The notes: generated by a model from the sequence alone, not told the origin. A DNA stretch of 64,000 nt from an uncultured Tenacibaculum sp. (GCA_947504185.1 CANNGJ010000008.1:1-64000), one strand, 5' to 3'; positions 1 to 9,037 are shown, counted from the stretch's first letter. Numbers and translations: made by a program.

Positions 1-1
1 T

Positions 2-43
2 GTTGTTGATTGTCAAGGCAATTTAGACCATTTTGAAACATAA
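2..43 (+). CDS. possible 3' end of a gene entering from the left
   Basis: An open frame runs from the window edge to a TAA at 41-43 and reads VVDCQGNLDHFET. It is followed at once by a hairpin (47-70), as expected after a gene end. With only 13 codons no family can be assigned. It could be chance in AT-rich DNA. It would be convergent with the OmpA-family gene to its right. Confidence 0.25.
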   Translation, partial: VVDCQGNLDHFET

Positions 44-46
44 AAA

Positions 47-70
47 ATGGCCGGAATTTCTTCCGACCAT
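47..70 (-). terminator. hairpin with T-run, minus-strand terminator
   Basis: A 10-bp stem with one G-U pair closes on a four-base loop (tttc at 57-60; GAAA on the minus strand). The six A's at 42-47 become a T-run after the hairpin on the minus strand. It would be a second, backup stop for minus-strand transcripts leaving the OmpA-family gene. Confidence 0.5.
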
Positions 71-265
71 GACTACTTTGTATGGCTTCCTTTTTTTTGT
101 GCTTAAGTTTAATTCTTATAATATAAGGGTAGCACTTGTTAAACTCTTAGTTAATTGGCATTGTCTTTTATTTATACTGTATAAGTTAAAATAGTTAGGG
201 GTATATCTTAAGTTGTTTTTTAACTTACATAGTTTTTAAATTAATATAGTTATTTGTTATAAAAC
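71..265. other. AT-rich intergenic DNA, nothing recognised
   Basis: Between the two hairpins at the left end there is only very AT-rich sequence with frequent stops on both strands. I see no RNA gene, coding frame or clear promoter. The whole stretch 44-334 therefore holds only two terminators. Confidence 0.5.
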
Positions 266-270
266 AAAAA

Positions 271-288
271 ACCGAGCGATAGCTCGGT
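271..288 (-). terminator. rho-independent terminator of the OmpA-family gene
   Basis: Stem accgagc / gctcggt with loop gata, flanked by A's on the left and T's on the right, so it can act on both strands. It lies about 45 bp beyond the stop codon of the minus-strand OmpA-family gene. Confidence 0.8.
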
Positions 289-334
289 TTTTCTTTTGAC
301 TTACTTTGTTAGAAGTAATATAGTAGTGTTAGAA

Positions 335-2419
335 TTACTTTTGGTTAATAACTCTAAACGTAGTTCTTCTGTTAGCAGCATGCTCACGTTCTGTACATGA
401 AACACTGTCAGCACATCTGTTAGTTAATTTGTTTTCACCAAAACCATTAGCCGTTAATTGACTTGGGTTAGTTCCTTTAGAAATTAAATAATTAACAACT
501 GATTGTGCTCTTCTTTCTGATAAAGATTGGTTACTATCTTTAGAACCTCTTGAATCTGTATGAGATTCAATAGCTACAGCAACACCGTCTTTTAAAACAG
601 GTAATAATCTTGAATCAATTAAACGCTTAGCTCCTGATGTTAAAGTTGCACTACCTAAGTTCCAGTTAATTGGTAACGGAGTGTTCTCAACTAATTTACA
701 ATCAACAGGTTTCCATGAAGTTAATCCTCCTTTAGAAACTAATACTTCTTTTGTGATAGTTTTGTATTTAGCAGCTACTGGAATTTCTTCTTTCCAAGCA
801 TCTTTCACTAAAACGGTTTTCTTTAAAGTTCTGTATACAGCATCTCCTTTAATAGCTCTCGTTGATGGAGGTGTAGCCATTACAGTTTTTGTCATTGTAG
901 AAGTTACTTCTGGAATATCAATAACTTTAGTTGTAGTAACTGCAGGAATTGTTCTTTTAACAGTAGTTGTAACTTCAGGAATAGCAATTACTCTCGTAGT
1001 AGGAGGAGTAGTCATTACTCTCTTCTTAATAACTTTAGTTACTGCTGGTATATCAATAACTCTTGTTGTTGGTGGAGTAACCATTACTGTTTTCTTGATA
1101 ACTTTAGTTACTTCAGGAATTTCAACAACTCTTGTTGATTCTGGAGTTGTAACAGTTCTTTTAACAGTAGTTGTAACTTCAGGAATAGCAATTACTCTTG
1201 TAGTAGGAGGAGTAGTCATTACTCTCTTCTTAATAATTTTTGTTACTGCTGGTATATCAATAGTTCTTGTAGTAGGAGGAGCAGTCATTACTCTCTTCTT
1301 AACAACCTTTGTTACTTCAGGAATATCAATAACTCTAGTAGCAGGAGGTGTTTTTAAAACTCTTTTAGTATACGTTGCCATACCACAATTAGTAGGTGAA
1401 GTACTTTCGTTACATTCAGGTTTAGAAACAGTATTAGCATCTCTATCTAAAACAGTTTTATTAATTGTTTGATATTGAGCAGGTACTTCTTTAAAACACC
1501 AGTAACGACAATCATTAGGGTCAGAAGACTCACAATCTGGAGCTTTCTCACTCATTTGCCATCTTGCAGATTTTGCTTTAATTTCAATAGTCTCACTATC
1601 GTTACTAAATGCTGCAGGAATGATACTTAATTTAGAACCATAATCTCTTTTCTTATAAGAAATTGTTTCTGTACCATAAGTTGCTGGTACTACTTGTAAA
1701 CGTTGAGACGCCTCTTTAACTACTACAGTTACATCACGCATTTCATATTTAGCAGGTATTACTTCTATACGTTGTCCTGCTTCTTTAACAGTTACAACTA
1801 CATCTCTCATTTCATATTGTGCAGGCACAACCTCTAAACGTTGAGACGCTTCTTTAGTAACAACAGTTTCGCTAACAGTACTTGTTTTAGCAGGTACTTT
1901 TACTAAACGTTGAGATGCTTCTCTTGTAACAACAACAACATCTCTAGTTTCGTATTTTGCAGGAACAAGTTCTAAGCGTTGAGTAGCTTCTTTAACAGTA
2001 ACAACTACGTCGCGCATTTCGTATTTAGCAGGAATAACTTCTAATCTTTGAGATGCCTCTTTAGTAACAACAGTTTCTGTTGCAGAAGAAGCTCTACCTA
2101 AAGCTCTCTCAATACGTTGAGAAGCTTCTTTTGTAACTATAGAAAAACTTTCTTTTCCATATTTAGCAGGAACAATAGCTAGTTTTTGACTCCCCTCGTC
2201 AACTAAAACTCTTTCAGTTACTGTTTTGTACTCAGCTGGATGCGTTACAATTCTTTTGTAAGCTGGAGCAACCTCAATTGTTACGTCTTGGTTTTTCCAT
2301 ACTTCTGGAGTTTTACAACGGACATAACATTTTCCTGGTTCAGCATTGGTAGGTAAATCTTGTGCGGACACAGAAAAACCAACAGCTAATAGAGCCCCTG
2401 ATAATAGTAATTTTTTCAT
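335..2419 (-). CDS. repeat-rich OmpA-family cell envelope protein
   Basis: A 694-residue exported protein with a signal peptide ending near Ala19-Gln20. Residues about 75-248 hold eight units built around EASQRLEVIPAKYE. After a cysteine-containing spacer (about 290-350), residues 354-523 hold about eight units of 22-23 residues built around TPPTTRVIDIPEVTK. The C-terminus (about 583-692) is an OmpA-like peptidoglycan-binding domain with ESHTDSRGS (618-626), LSERRAQSVVNYL and a closing NRRTTFRV. Such domains tie the outer membrane or periplasmic assemblies to the cell wall. The repeat part resembles no domain I can name; its alternating hydrophobic/charged pattern suggests beta strands. Family membership of the C-terminus is firm, the role of the repeats is unknown. 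Confidence 0.85.
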   Translation of the reverse strand: MKKLLLSGALLAVGFSVSAQDLPTNAEPGKCYVRCKTPEVWKNQDVTIEVAPAYKRIVTHPAEYKTVTERVLVDEGSQKLAIVPAKYGKESFSIVTKEASQRIERALGRASSATETVVTKEASQRLEVIPAKYEMRDVVVTVKEATQRLELVPAKYETRDVVVVTREASQRLVKVPAKTSTVSETVVTKEASQRLEVVPAQYEMRDVVVTVKEAGQRIEVIPAKYEMRDVTVVVKEASQRLQVVPATYGTETISYKKRDYGSKLSIIPAAFSNDSETIEIKAKSARWQMSEKAPDCESSDPNDCRYWCFKEVPAQYQTINKTVLDRDANTVSKPECNESTSPTNCGMATYTKRVLKTPPATRVIDIPEVTKVVKKRVMTAPPTTRTIDIPAVTKIIKKRVMTTPPTTRVIAIPEVTTTVKRTVTTPESTRVVEIPEVTKVIKKTVMVTPPTTRVIDIPAVTKVIKKRVMTTPPTTRVIAIPEVTTTVKRTIPAVTTTKVIDIPEVTSTMTKTVMATPPSTRAIKGDAVYRTLKKTVLVKDAWKEEIPVAAKYKTITKEVLVSKGGLTSWKPVDCKLVENTPLPINWNLGSATLTSGAKRLIDSRLLPVLKDGVAVAIESHTDSRGSKDSNQSLSERRAQSVVNYLISKGTNPSQLTANGFGENKLTNRCADSVSCTEREHAANRRTTFRVINQK
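851..1360 (-). repeat. coding repeats: TPPTTR..IPEVTK units
   Basis: This encodes residues 354-523 of the OmpA-family protein: 22-23-codon units in tandem. On top of that there is a larger period of 204 bp (68 codons, three units): the DNA at 951-1057 is almost repeated at 1155-1261, so part of the array was duplicated recently or is kept alike by recombination. Confidence 0.85.
1676..2197 (-). repeat. coding repeats: EASQRLEVIPAKYE units
   Basis: This encodes residues 75-248 of the OmpA-family protein. The core EA(S/T/G)QR occurs seven times, plus one diverged EGSQK, spaced about 22-25 residues. The units differ more than those of the second array, so this block looks older. Confidence 0.8.
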
Positions 2420-2494
2420 AATAGATAATAATTTGTTTGTGATTATTTAGCTTTATTGTATGACACACAAGGGGGAGTGAAAGTCACATGTAAA

Positions 2495-2502
2495 CAAATA
2501 TA
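2495..2502 (-). promoter_or_regulatory. -7 box (TATATTTG) for the OmpA-family gene
   Basis: An exact TAnnTTTG match on the minus strand, the Bacteroidota housekeeping -7 consensus. It predicts a 5' leader of about 70 nt before the start at 2419. Confidence 0.55.
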
Positions 2503-2540
2503 TAAAAAAAAAACGAATGTTAAAGACTTGTTAAAAAGGA

Positions 2541-3434
2541 TTATAATTTATTGAAATATAGGCTTTTAATTATGCCGTCAGATAGCCCGATTTTAGGGAC
2601 AAATATTTTTCTAGCACCACTCCATTTCATAGCAGATAGGTAAATTTTAGTTGCTGGAACAATAACATCTGCTCTGTCAGGATTTAAACTTAATTCAGAA
2701 ATACGTTCCTTATAACTCATTTTTTTTAAGAATTGATACTGTGCGTTTAAATAGATATATGATATTGGTTTTCCAGCATCTCTACCAGACATTTTAAAAA
2801 GTTTATTAATGTTACCACCAGAACCAATTAAAGAAATACGTTTGTAGTTTTTAGTGTTTTCTTGAATCCACTCTTGTACCTTTTTAAAGATAGCTTTATT
2901 CTCAGATTTTTTATTATTGATTAAACGTACAGTACCAATTTTAAAAGATTTCGAATTGATAATTCTCCCCTTAGAGAATAAGGTGAATTCTGTACTACCA
3001 CCACCTACATCAACATATAAATAAGTAGCGTCAGATTCTATTAATTGATTTAAATCTGTGGATGATATAATTGCGGCTTCTTTTTTACCGTCAATAATAT
3101 CAATTTCTATTTCAGTTTTTTCACGAATTGTTTTTACAACTTCAACTCCGTTTTCGGCTTCTCTCATAGCTGAGGTGGCGCAAGCTTTATATCTCTCAAC
3201 ACCATGAACTTTCATTATTAATTTGAAAGCTTCCATGGCGTCAATCATTCTATTAATGTTTTCTTCAGAAATAGTTCCACTAACAAAAGCATCGGCTCCT
3301 AAACGGATAGGAACACGAACCAAAGATGATTTTTTAAACTGAGGCTCTTTATTTTTTTCTTCTATAACGTTGGCTACTAATAATCGTACAGCATTAGATC
3401 CTATATCAATAGCGCCATATTTTTTAATTTTCAA
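2541..3434 (-). CDS. ppx: exopolyphosphatase / Ppx-GppA family phosphatase
   Basis: A hydrolase of the ASKHA (actin-like ATPase) fold that removes phosphate from polyphosphate or the pppGpp 5' end. Visible motifs are the N-terminal phosphate loop AIDIGSNAVRLLV (8-20), ATSAMREA (86-93), the GKKEA stretch with the likely catalytic glutamate (119), DVGGGSTEF (142-150) and GSGGNINK (204-211). At 297 residues it has only the two-domain catalytic core, without the C-terminal HD-like extension of the Escherichia coli enzyme; this short form is usual in Bacteroidota. It follows sixA by 11 bp and ends the pdxH-sixA-ppx series. Whether polyphosphate or pppGpp is the real substrate cannot be told here. 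Confidence 0.88.
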   Translation of the reverse strand: MKIKKYGAIDIGSNAVRLLVANVIEEKNKEPQFKKSSLVRVPIRLGADAFVSGTISEENINRMIDAMEAFKLIMKVHGVERYKACATSAMREAENGVEVVKTIREKTEIEIDIIDGKKEAAIISSTDLNQLIESDATYLYVDVGGGSTEFTLFSKGRIINSKSFKIGTVRLINNKKSENKAIFKKVQEWIQENTKNYKRISLIGSGGNINKLFKMSGRDAGKPISYIYLNAQYQFLKKMSYKERISELSLNPDRADVIVPATKIYLSAMKWSGARKIFVPKIGLSDGIIKSLYFNKL

Positions 3435-3445
3435 AATATATAGAT

Positions 3446-3934
3446 TTATCTATGATTTTTTGGGAATTCTACTAAAGTGGTAATTCCTTTTTTAATATTT
3501 TTCCAATGTTTATCTTTAAACTGAATCCCAATAACTCCACAAGTACTTACATGAGCTATAGGTTTACTTCCAAATTTATTTACAAAACTGTTAATACCAT
3601 GATCATGACTGAAAATAATAGCACTATCAAAACTATCATCTAAAGCTTTTACGGTTTTAACCAAGTATCCATCGCTAAAGCTATATAGTTGCCGCTTTAT
3701 TTGTAAGTTAGATAGTGGATAACTAAAGTTTTCACAAAAAATAACTGAAGTATGTAAGGCTCTATTTGCGCTACTAGAAATAAAAACATCTGGTTTTTTA
3801 ATTTCTTTAGCTAAGTATTTAGATAGTAAATGAGCATCATTAATACCACGCTCCTTTAAAGGTCTGTCGATATCTTCAACGCTATCATATTTCCATGATG
3901 ATTTTGCGTGACGAACGATATAAAGTGTTTTCAT
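3446..3934 (-). CDS. SixA-type histidine phosphatase
   Basis: A 162-residue member of the histidine phosphatase superfamily. LYIVRHAKSSW near the N-terminus carries the RH catalytic motif (RHA, typical of the SixA branch, where others have RHG), and FSHDHGIN around residue 108 holds the second catalytic histidine. E. coli SixA removes phosphate from phosphohistidine on phosphotransfer proteins; the flavobacterial substrate is unknown. There is no signal peptide, so it is cytoplasmic. It lies 30 bp after pdxH and 11 bp before ppx on the same strand, consistent with one transcript. Confidence 0.85.
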   Translation of the reverse strand: MKTLYIVRHAKSSWKYDSVEDIDRPLKERGINDAHLLSKYLAKEIKKPDVFISSSANRALHTSVIFCENFSYPLSNLQIKRQLYSFSDGYLVKTVKALDDSFDSAIIFSHDHGINSFVNKFGSKPIAHVSTCGVIGIQFKDKHWKNIKKGITTLVEFPKNHR

Positions 3935-3964
3935 TTTAATTTTATAGCTATGTAAATATAAAAA

Positions 3965-4612
3965 TTAAGGAGCTAATCGGTTAATTTTCCAAGAAAAATC
4001 TTTTTGTAAAGTATATCTAATGCGATCGTGCATTCTGTTTGGACGCCCTTGCCAAAACTCAATTGATACAGGTTTTACAATAAAACCTCCCCAATGAGAT
4101 GGACGCGTAATTTCTTTCCCTTTAAATTTTTCTTCAAAGTTTTTTAATTGATTATCAAGCTCTTCACGAGAAGAAACAACCTCACTTTGGTTAGATGCCC
4201 AAGCACCCAATTTACTTCCGTCAGGTCTAGATTCAAAATACCCGTCTGATAAGTTTTCTGGTAACTTTTCAGCTTTCCCTTTTATGATTATTTGTTGTTC
4301 TAAACCAGCCCAAAAAAAAGACAAACACACATGGTTATTAGCTTGGATAGCTTTTCCTTTTTCAGAATTGTAATTCGTATAAAAAATAAAACCTTCCCAA
4401 GTATATTTTTTAAGTAAAACTATTCTGCTTTTCGGAAAGCCATCAATACCTATAGACGAAATTGTCATGGCATTTGCTTCATCTACCATTTCAGATTCAT
4501 CTGCATTAAAAAACCAATCTCTAAAAAGTTCAATCGGGTTTTCTGGGCAATTATTTTTTAGTAATTCTTGCTTCTCATATGATTTTCTATAATCACTTAA
4601 ATCGTGCGCCAT
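3965..4612 (-). CDS. pdxH: pyridoxamine/pyridoxine 5'-phosphate oxidase
   Basis: An FMN enzyme that oxidises pyridoxine or pyridoxamine 5'-phosphate to pyridoxal 5'-phosphate. The 215-residue length is typical. Signatures include SRIVLLKKYTWEGFIFYTNYN, SRPDGSKLGAWASNQSEVV and the C-terminal WGGFIVKPVSIEFWQGR with RLAP at the end, all classic for PdxH. The start ATG at 4612 gives the usual family N-terminus (DLSDYRKSYE). It is the first gene of the pdxH-sixA-ppx series; a near match to the -7 box (TATTTTTA) lies just upstream. Confidence 0.95.
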   Translation of the reverse strand: MAHDLSDYRKSYEKQELLKNNCPENPIELFRDWFFNADESEMVDEANAMTISSIGIDGFPKSRIVLLKKYTWEGFIFYTNYNSEKGKAIQANNHVCLSFFWAGLEQQIIIKGKAEKLPENLSDGYFESRPDGSKLGAWASNQSEVVSSREELDNQLKNFEEKFKGKEITRPSHWGGFIVKPVSIEFWQGRPNRMHDRIRYTLQKDFSWKINRLAP

Positions 4613-4736
4613 TGTGTGCTTTTATACTATGTAAAAATACAATTTATCTTATTAAAAAAGAATAGATTGTGAGAATTATGAAGTCAAAAAAGTATAGGTT
4701 ATTAAATGAAAGTTGAATTATTATTAAATAATATAA

Positions 4737-4765
4737 AAAGCTCTTTATTTTAAATAAAGAGCTTT
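4737..4765 (-). terminator. terminator of the small membrane protein gene
   Basis: A 13-bp perfect stem (aaagctctttatt and its complement) with a short loop and a T-run on the minus strand, about 25 bp beyond the stop of the 70-residue gene. Confidence 0.8.
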
Positions 4766-4789
4766 AGTAGTTAGTATTATAAAATGTGA

Positions 4790-5002
4790 TTATTCTACTG
4801 CATTTTCATCAGACACCTCTGTGTTTTCTTTACCCATAAAGTATAAAGCGATACCAATTACAACAAGGCCAATTTTAATAACCCATGCGATAGTTTCTCC
4901 CCAATTGTAAATCCACATTAAGAGTTTTGGAACCCTGTCCATGAACCCAAAAATAATAGCGGCAGCACCTATTAACGCCATAAAAGAACCAATTTTTCTC
5001 AT
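4790..5002 (-). CDS. small two-helix membrane protein
   Basis: A 70-residue protein with two hydrophobic stretches (about residues 6-21 and 37-56), separated by RVPKLLMWIYNWGET, and an acidic tail. It is a single-gene unit with its own terminator, between pdxH and the TonB receptor. I do not recognise a named family; small proteins of this shape are common in Flavobacteriaceae. Coding is supported by the clean frame, the hydrophobic pattern and the terminator. Function unknown. Confidence 0.7.
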   Translation of the reverse strand: MRKIGSFMALIGAAAIIFGFMDRVPKLLMWIYNWGETIAWVIKIGLVVIGIALYFMGKENTEVSDENAVE

Positions 5003-5154
5003 AATTTAAATTTTAAGATTAGTGATTTAAAGTTAAATAAAAAAAACAGTTCATCAATAAAATCTGACAAGTCGGTAGGTCTTTTTATAAAAAGAATAGG
5101 ATGTTTTACACTTTTGTATTGTCAATAAACAATAACGATATAATCAACTATATA

Positions 5155-7311
5155 ATGAGAGCAACTATTTTTTTACTATTTGTGTTTTTACAATTGTCAG
5201 GATTTTCACAATCAATAGTTTCTGGAATTGTAACCGATAAAAAAGGAACTCCTATAGAAGGAGCAAATGTGTATTTAGATGGAACTTACGATGGGAGTTC
5301 TTCTAATGAAAAAGGAGAGTTCTCTTTTAAAACTTCAGAAAAAGGAACACAGACCTTGATAGTTTCTTTTATTTCTTTCGAAATATTTTCTTTAACTAGT
5401 GATGTTTCAAAAATAAAAAACTTAACCATAAAATTACGTGAAGACGTAAATACATTAGATGCCGTATCTATTAATGCAGGAACTTTTGAAGCTGGAGATA
5501 ATGCCAAGGTAACTGCTTTAAAACCTTTAGATGTGGTTACAACGGCTAGTGCTTTGGGTGATTTTGTTGGAGCGTTACAAACTTTACCTGGAACTTCTAC
5601 TGTAGGAGAAGATGGGCGTTTATTTGTACGTGGAGGAGATGCAGAAGAAATGCAGATTTTTGTAGACGGAATAAGAGTTTTTACTCCGTTTTCTCCGTCG
5701 GCAAGAAATATGCCTACTCGTGGACGATTTTCTCCTTTCTTATTTAAAGGAATTACATTTTCTACTGGAGGTTATTCAGCTGAATACGGACAAGCATTAT
5801 CAAGTGTTTTATTATTAAATACTACGGATGAAGCTTTAGAAGAAAAAACAGATTTAGCGTTTATGACAGTTGGTTTGGGAGTGGGTAATACTCAAGTTTT
5901 TGGTAAAAACTCGTTAAGTATAAATGCTTCTTATATCAACTTAAAACCTTATCAAGAATTATTTCCAGACAGAAATAAATGGCGCAAGCCTGTGCAAGCT
6001 TTAAGTGGTGAGGCTGTGTATAGATTCAAGTTTAAAAACGAATCGTTATTAAAGGTATATGGCGCGTTTAGTTATACAGATTTCGATATGATTCAAGAAG
6101 ATATTAATTATGAAGAAGGATTTCGTTTTGGGTTAACAAATAGAAACTTATACTTTAATACCTCATATAAAAATAATTTTGGAGATGGATGGAAAGTAGC
6201 AACTGGTGTAAGTTTTTCAAACGATCATTCTGATATTAAAGTTTTAGACGATAAAATTACTGATGAAGAAAATTCAGCACATTTTAAAGTAGCAATGAAA
6301 AAGCGTTTTTCTAATCGATTTAAATTAAACTTTGGAGCAGAATATTTTCTTACAGATTTTAAGGAAGAATACAAAAGCAATACAGTAGGGAACTTTAACT
6401 ACGGATTTGATAATAATATTTTCGGAAGTTATGTAGAAGCAGATATTTTCTTTTCTAAAAAATTAGCTTCAAAAGTTGGTGTTCGTGGAGAGTATTCAGA
6501 GCTATTGAATGAGTTTACTATTTCTCCAAGAGCTTCGTTAGCTTATAAATCAGGTGATAACTCTCAGCTTTCTTTAGCTTATGGGCGATTTTATCAAAAC
6601 CCTAAAAATGAATACTTAAAATTTAACACAAATTTTTCAGCTGAAAACACATCTCACTTTATAGCTAATTATCAGTATGTAAAAAATAAACAGATCTTTA
6701 GAATTGAAGGATATTATAAAAAATATCAAGATTTAGTAAAGTACGATACTCAATTTAGTTTGCCCACTTCAAACTATTCTAATTTAGGAGAAGGGTACGC
6801 AAAAGGAATTGATGTGTTTTGGAGAGATAACAAGAGTATAAAAAACTTAGATTACTGGATTTCATATTCACTTTTAGATACAGAAAGAGATTATAAAAAC
6901 TATCCAACAAAAGCCACACCTGGTTTTGCATCTACGCATAATTTATCTGTTGTCGGAAAACGTTGGATTAAAGATTGGAAAAGTCAAGTAGGGTTTAGTT
7001 ATAATTTTGCTTCGGGTAGAAATTATACGAATCCAAACGAAGTAGGATTCTTAAATAAGAAAACGAAAAATTACAACTCTGTGAGTCTTAATTGGGCATA
7101 TTTAATCAGTCAACAAAAAATATTATACGTCTCAGTAAATAATGTATTAGGAACTCAAAATGTATTTGGATACAATTATAAAAATACTCCAGATGTTAAT
7201 GGTACATTTCAACGACAAGCTATAATACCAAATGCAGATAGGTTCTTTTTTGTAGGATTCTTTTGGACCATTAGCGACAATAAGAAAGACAATCAGTTAA
7301 ATAATTTATAG
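5155..7311 (+). CDS. TonB-dependent outer membrane receptor with CarboxypepD_reg-like N-terminus
   Basis: An outer membrane beta-barrel transporter energised by TonB. The start at 5155 is preferred because it begins a signal peptide (MRATIFLLFVFLQLSGFSQ); the upstream ATG at 5101 adds 18 polar residues, and a near -7 box (CACTTTTG, 5109-5116) lies inside that stretch. After the signal comes a carboxypeptidase-like regulatory domain (VSGIVTDKKGTPIEGANVYLDGT), then the plug domain (LPGTSTVGEDGRLFVRGGDAEEMQIFVDGIRV) and a barrel of alternating aromatic strands ending in FFVGFFWTI. There is no SusD-like partner beside it, so it is not a typical polysaccharide locus; the substrate is unknown. It converges with the next gene with a 1-bp gap. 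Confidence 0.9.
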   Translation: MRATIFLLFVFLQLSGFSQSIVSGIVTDKKGTPIEGANVYLDGTYDGSSSNEKGEFSFKTSEKGTQTLIVSFISFEIFSLTSDVSKIKNLTIKLREDVNTLDAVSINAGTFEAGDNAKVTALKPLDVVTTASALGDFVGALQTLPGTSTVGEDGRLFVRGGDAEEMQIFVDGIRVFTPFSPSARNMPTRGRFSPFLFKGITFSTGGYSAEYGQALSSVLLLNTTDEALEEKTDLAFMTVGLGVGNTQVFGKNSLSINASYINLKPYQELFPDRNKWRKPVQALSGEAVYRFKFKNESLLKVYGAFSYTDFDMIQEDINYEEGFRFGLTNRNLYFNTSYKNNFGDGWKVATGVSFSNDHSDIKVLDDKITDEENSAHFKVAMKKRFSNRFKLNFGAEYFLTDFKEEYKSNTVGNFNYGFDNNIFGSYVEADIFFSKKLASKVGVRGEYSELLNEFTISPRASLAYKSGDNSQLSLAYGRFYQNPKNEYLKFNTNFSAENTSHFIANYQYVKNKQIFRIEGYYKKYQDLVKYDTQFSLPTSNYSNLGEGYAKGIDVFWRDNKSIKNLDYWISYSLLDTERDYKNYPTKATPGFASTHNLSVVGKRWIKDWKSQVGFSYNFASGRNYTNPNEVGFLNKKTKNYNSVSLNWAYLISQQKILYVSVNNVLGTQNVFGYNYKNTPDVNGTFQRQAIIPNADRFFFVGFFWTISDNKKDNQLNNL

Positions 7312-7312
7312 G

Positions 7313-7981
7313 TTAAGACTTTTTTAAAAATAATTCCCCTTTTATTAGATAAGCCAAACCAAAAAATAATAAAGCAATAGATTCTAAGATAAAAACAAGT
7401 TTAAATTCTTTTAATTCAGGAAATTTTTCTCGTCCCCAAAACTCATAAATAATAATTAAAACAATACAGGTTAAAATTGTAAAACCAGCAAAACGATAGA
7501 ATCGATTACATGTTTTTTTATTGTCTGATATTTCTAATAAGGATTTATCACTCTTTGTAAATAAAAAAACACAGATATAAGCTAAGATTAAAAAGAAAGC
7601 AGCAGCAGCAATATTATGGATGTAACCTGCTATTTGATAATTACCAAAAGTTGAAGAATGAATTGTGCAATTGGTAATTGATTTAAGGTTGGTGGGAAAA
7701 AAGGCAACGAATAAAGCCATGATTCCGGCTATTCTAAACGGTTTTTTATCAGCTTCATAATTTTCAAGGATAGGATATGCTAAGAAAAAAATACCAATAA
7801 TAATAACAATCCATAAAAAGAAATGTTGAACAACTGTATGATAGTAAGCGCTGATAGATTCTTGAACAGTACTACAACCAAATGCCCATGACCCTAAAAC
7901 TAAAATAAGAGGAGTTATGATACCAAGGTAACCAATAATTTTTCGATGTAAGTTTCTTTCAATATTAAATAGACTGTTCAT
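7313..7981 (-). CDS. multi-pass membrane protein, DUF998-like
   Basis: A 222-residue protein with about six or seven hydrophobic helices. Its pattern (N-terminal GYLGIITPLILVLGSW, then SISAYYHTVVQHFF) recalls DUF998-type integral membrane proteins, but I cannot confirm this from sequence alone. No catalytic motif is obvious; His-rich positions lie in the second loop (YYHTVVQHFF). It is a lone minus-strand gene wedged between the TonB receptor and a plus-strand group of exported proteins. Function unknown. Confidence 0.7.
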   Translation of the reverse strand: MNSLFNIERNLHRKIIGYLGIITPLILVLGSWAFGCSTVQESISAYYHTVVQHFFLWIVIIIGIFFLAYPILENYEADKKPFRIAGIMALFVAFFPTNLKSITNCTIHSSTFGNYQIAGYIHNIAAAAFFLILAYICVFLFTKSDKSLLEISDNKKTCNRFYRFAGFTILTCIVLIIIYEFWGREKFPELKEFKLVFILESIALLFFGLAYLIKGELFLKKS

Positions 7982-8147
7982 AGCGTATATGATTTTTAGT
8001 TAAAGTTACTGTTTTTGAGTGAAATAAGTATGCCTGTAAATAATGATTGTACAATTCAGTAATGAAAAATTACAGTTGAGTAAATAATACTTTAAGGAGT
8101 TTATATAAGTAACCATATTTGAATTATAAATTAAAAATAACAACACA

Positions 8148-8954
8148 ATGAGAACAATGAAAATTATAATAACTGTACTAATCATAACTGTGTGTCAATT
8201 TGCAAATGCACAATTTGAAGAGAAATTTTATTTTCCAAAAAAAGAATGGAGAGAAGCTAAAATACCATATTCAGAAGACTTTATTTCAGTTGAAAAAGAT
8301 ACTATTCATACCGCTTTTTTTCAACCAAAAACAACTCCAAAAGCAAGCGTTCTATTTTTTCATGGAGCTGGAGGTAATATTTCAACGTATATGTATATGA
8401 TTGAACCTTTAGTAGAAAATGGTTATCAAGTATATGCGGTAGATTTTAGAGGATATGGCAAATCTACAGGAAAGTCGACTCATATAAATATAAAGAGTGA
8501 TGTAGAGATTGTATATGCAAAAATGAAAGAACATCAAGAAATAAAAAACACTAAGTTAATTGTAATGGGAGCTTCTTTAGGTTGTCAAATCGCAACTCAT
8601 TTTACTAAAAACCATCAAGACGAAGTTGACGCGTTGATTTTAGATGGAGGCTTTGCATCGTTTACAGATGTAGCAAAGTTATATGCACCTAAAGAGGCTC
8701 ATGTTTATATTGAGAATGCTTTAGGAAAAATGTATCCATCAAAAGAAGAAATAAAAGAGATTGAGGATATGCCAAAATTGATAATACATGGAAAAACGGA
8801 CAAGTCAATACCTATGAGTCAGTCAGAAATAGTATTTAAAAATGCGCAAGAACCAAAAGCTTTTTTTGTGTCTGAGAAAGGACATTTAGAGGCATTGAGA
8901 TTAGAAACAGAAAAGGTATTTAAAGAAATAGATAAGCTTTTAACAGTTCAGTAA
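8148..8954 (+). CDS. exported alpha/beta hydrolase
   Basis: A 268-residue serine hydrolase with a signal peptide (KIIITVLIITVCQFANA); either ATG, 8148 or 8157, is possible as start. Motifs are the oxyanion-loop FFHGAGGN, the nucleophile elbow GASLG, the acid region HGKTDKSIP and the C-terminal catalytic histidine in KGHLEAL. The set matches BEM46/YqiA-like serine hydrolases; the substrate is not predictable. It precedes two more exported proteins on the same strand (gap 83 bp), which may form a loosely linked envelope-related group. Confidence 0.82.
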   Translation: MRTMKIIITVLIITVCQFANAQFEEKFYFPKKEWREAKIPYSEDFISVEKDTIHTAFFQPKTTPKASVLFFHGAGGNISTYMYMIEPLVENGYQVYAVDFRGYGKSTGKSTHINIKSDVEIVYAKMKEHQEIKNTKLIVMGASLGCQIATHFTKNHQDEVDALILDGGFASFTDVAKLYAPKEAHVYIENALGKMYPSKEEIKEIEDMPKLIIHGKTDKSIPMSQSEIVFKNAQEPKAFFVSEKGHLEALRLETEKVFKEIDKLLTVQ

Positions 8955-9037
8955 TAAAAATCAACAACTCAGTTTTATTTATTATAACAGGTAAATGAAA
9001 GTAAAGATATTTGAAACATCAATAAAAAATAAAAATT

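Noticed and set aside
681..1472. 263-codon plus-strand frame with hydrophobic repeats
   Set aside because: It is the complement of the coding repeats of the OmpA-family gene; the repetitive pattern is a shadow, and the minus-strand product has a signal peptide and OmpA domain.
335..2419. CRISPR-like direct repeats
   Set aside because: The repeats are in-frame protein units without constant-length spacers; no CRISPR array is seen anywhere in the window.
5101..5154. ATG at 5101 as start of the TonB receptor
   Set aside because: It adds 18 polar residues before a perfect signal peptide and overlaps a near -7 box; 5155 is the better start.
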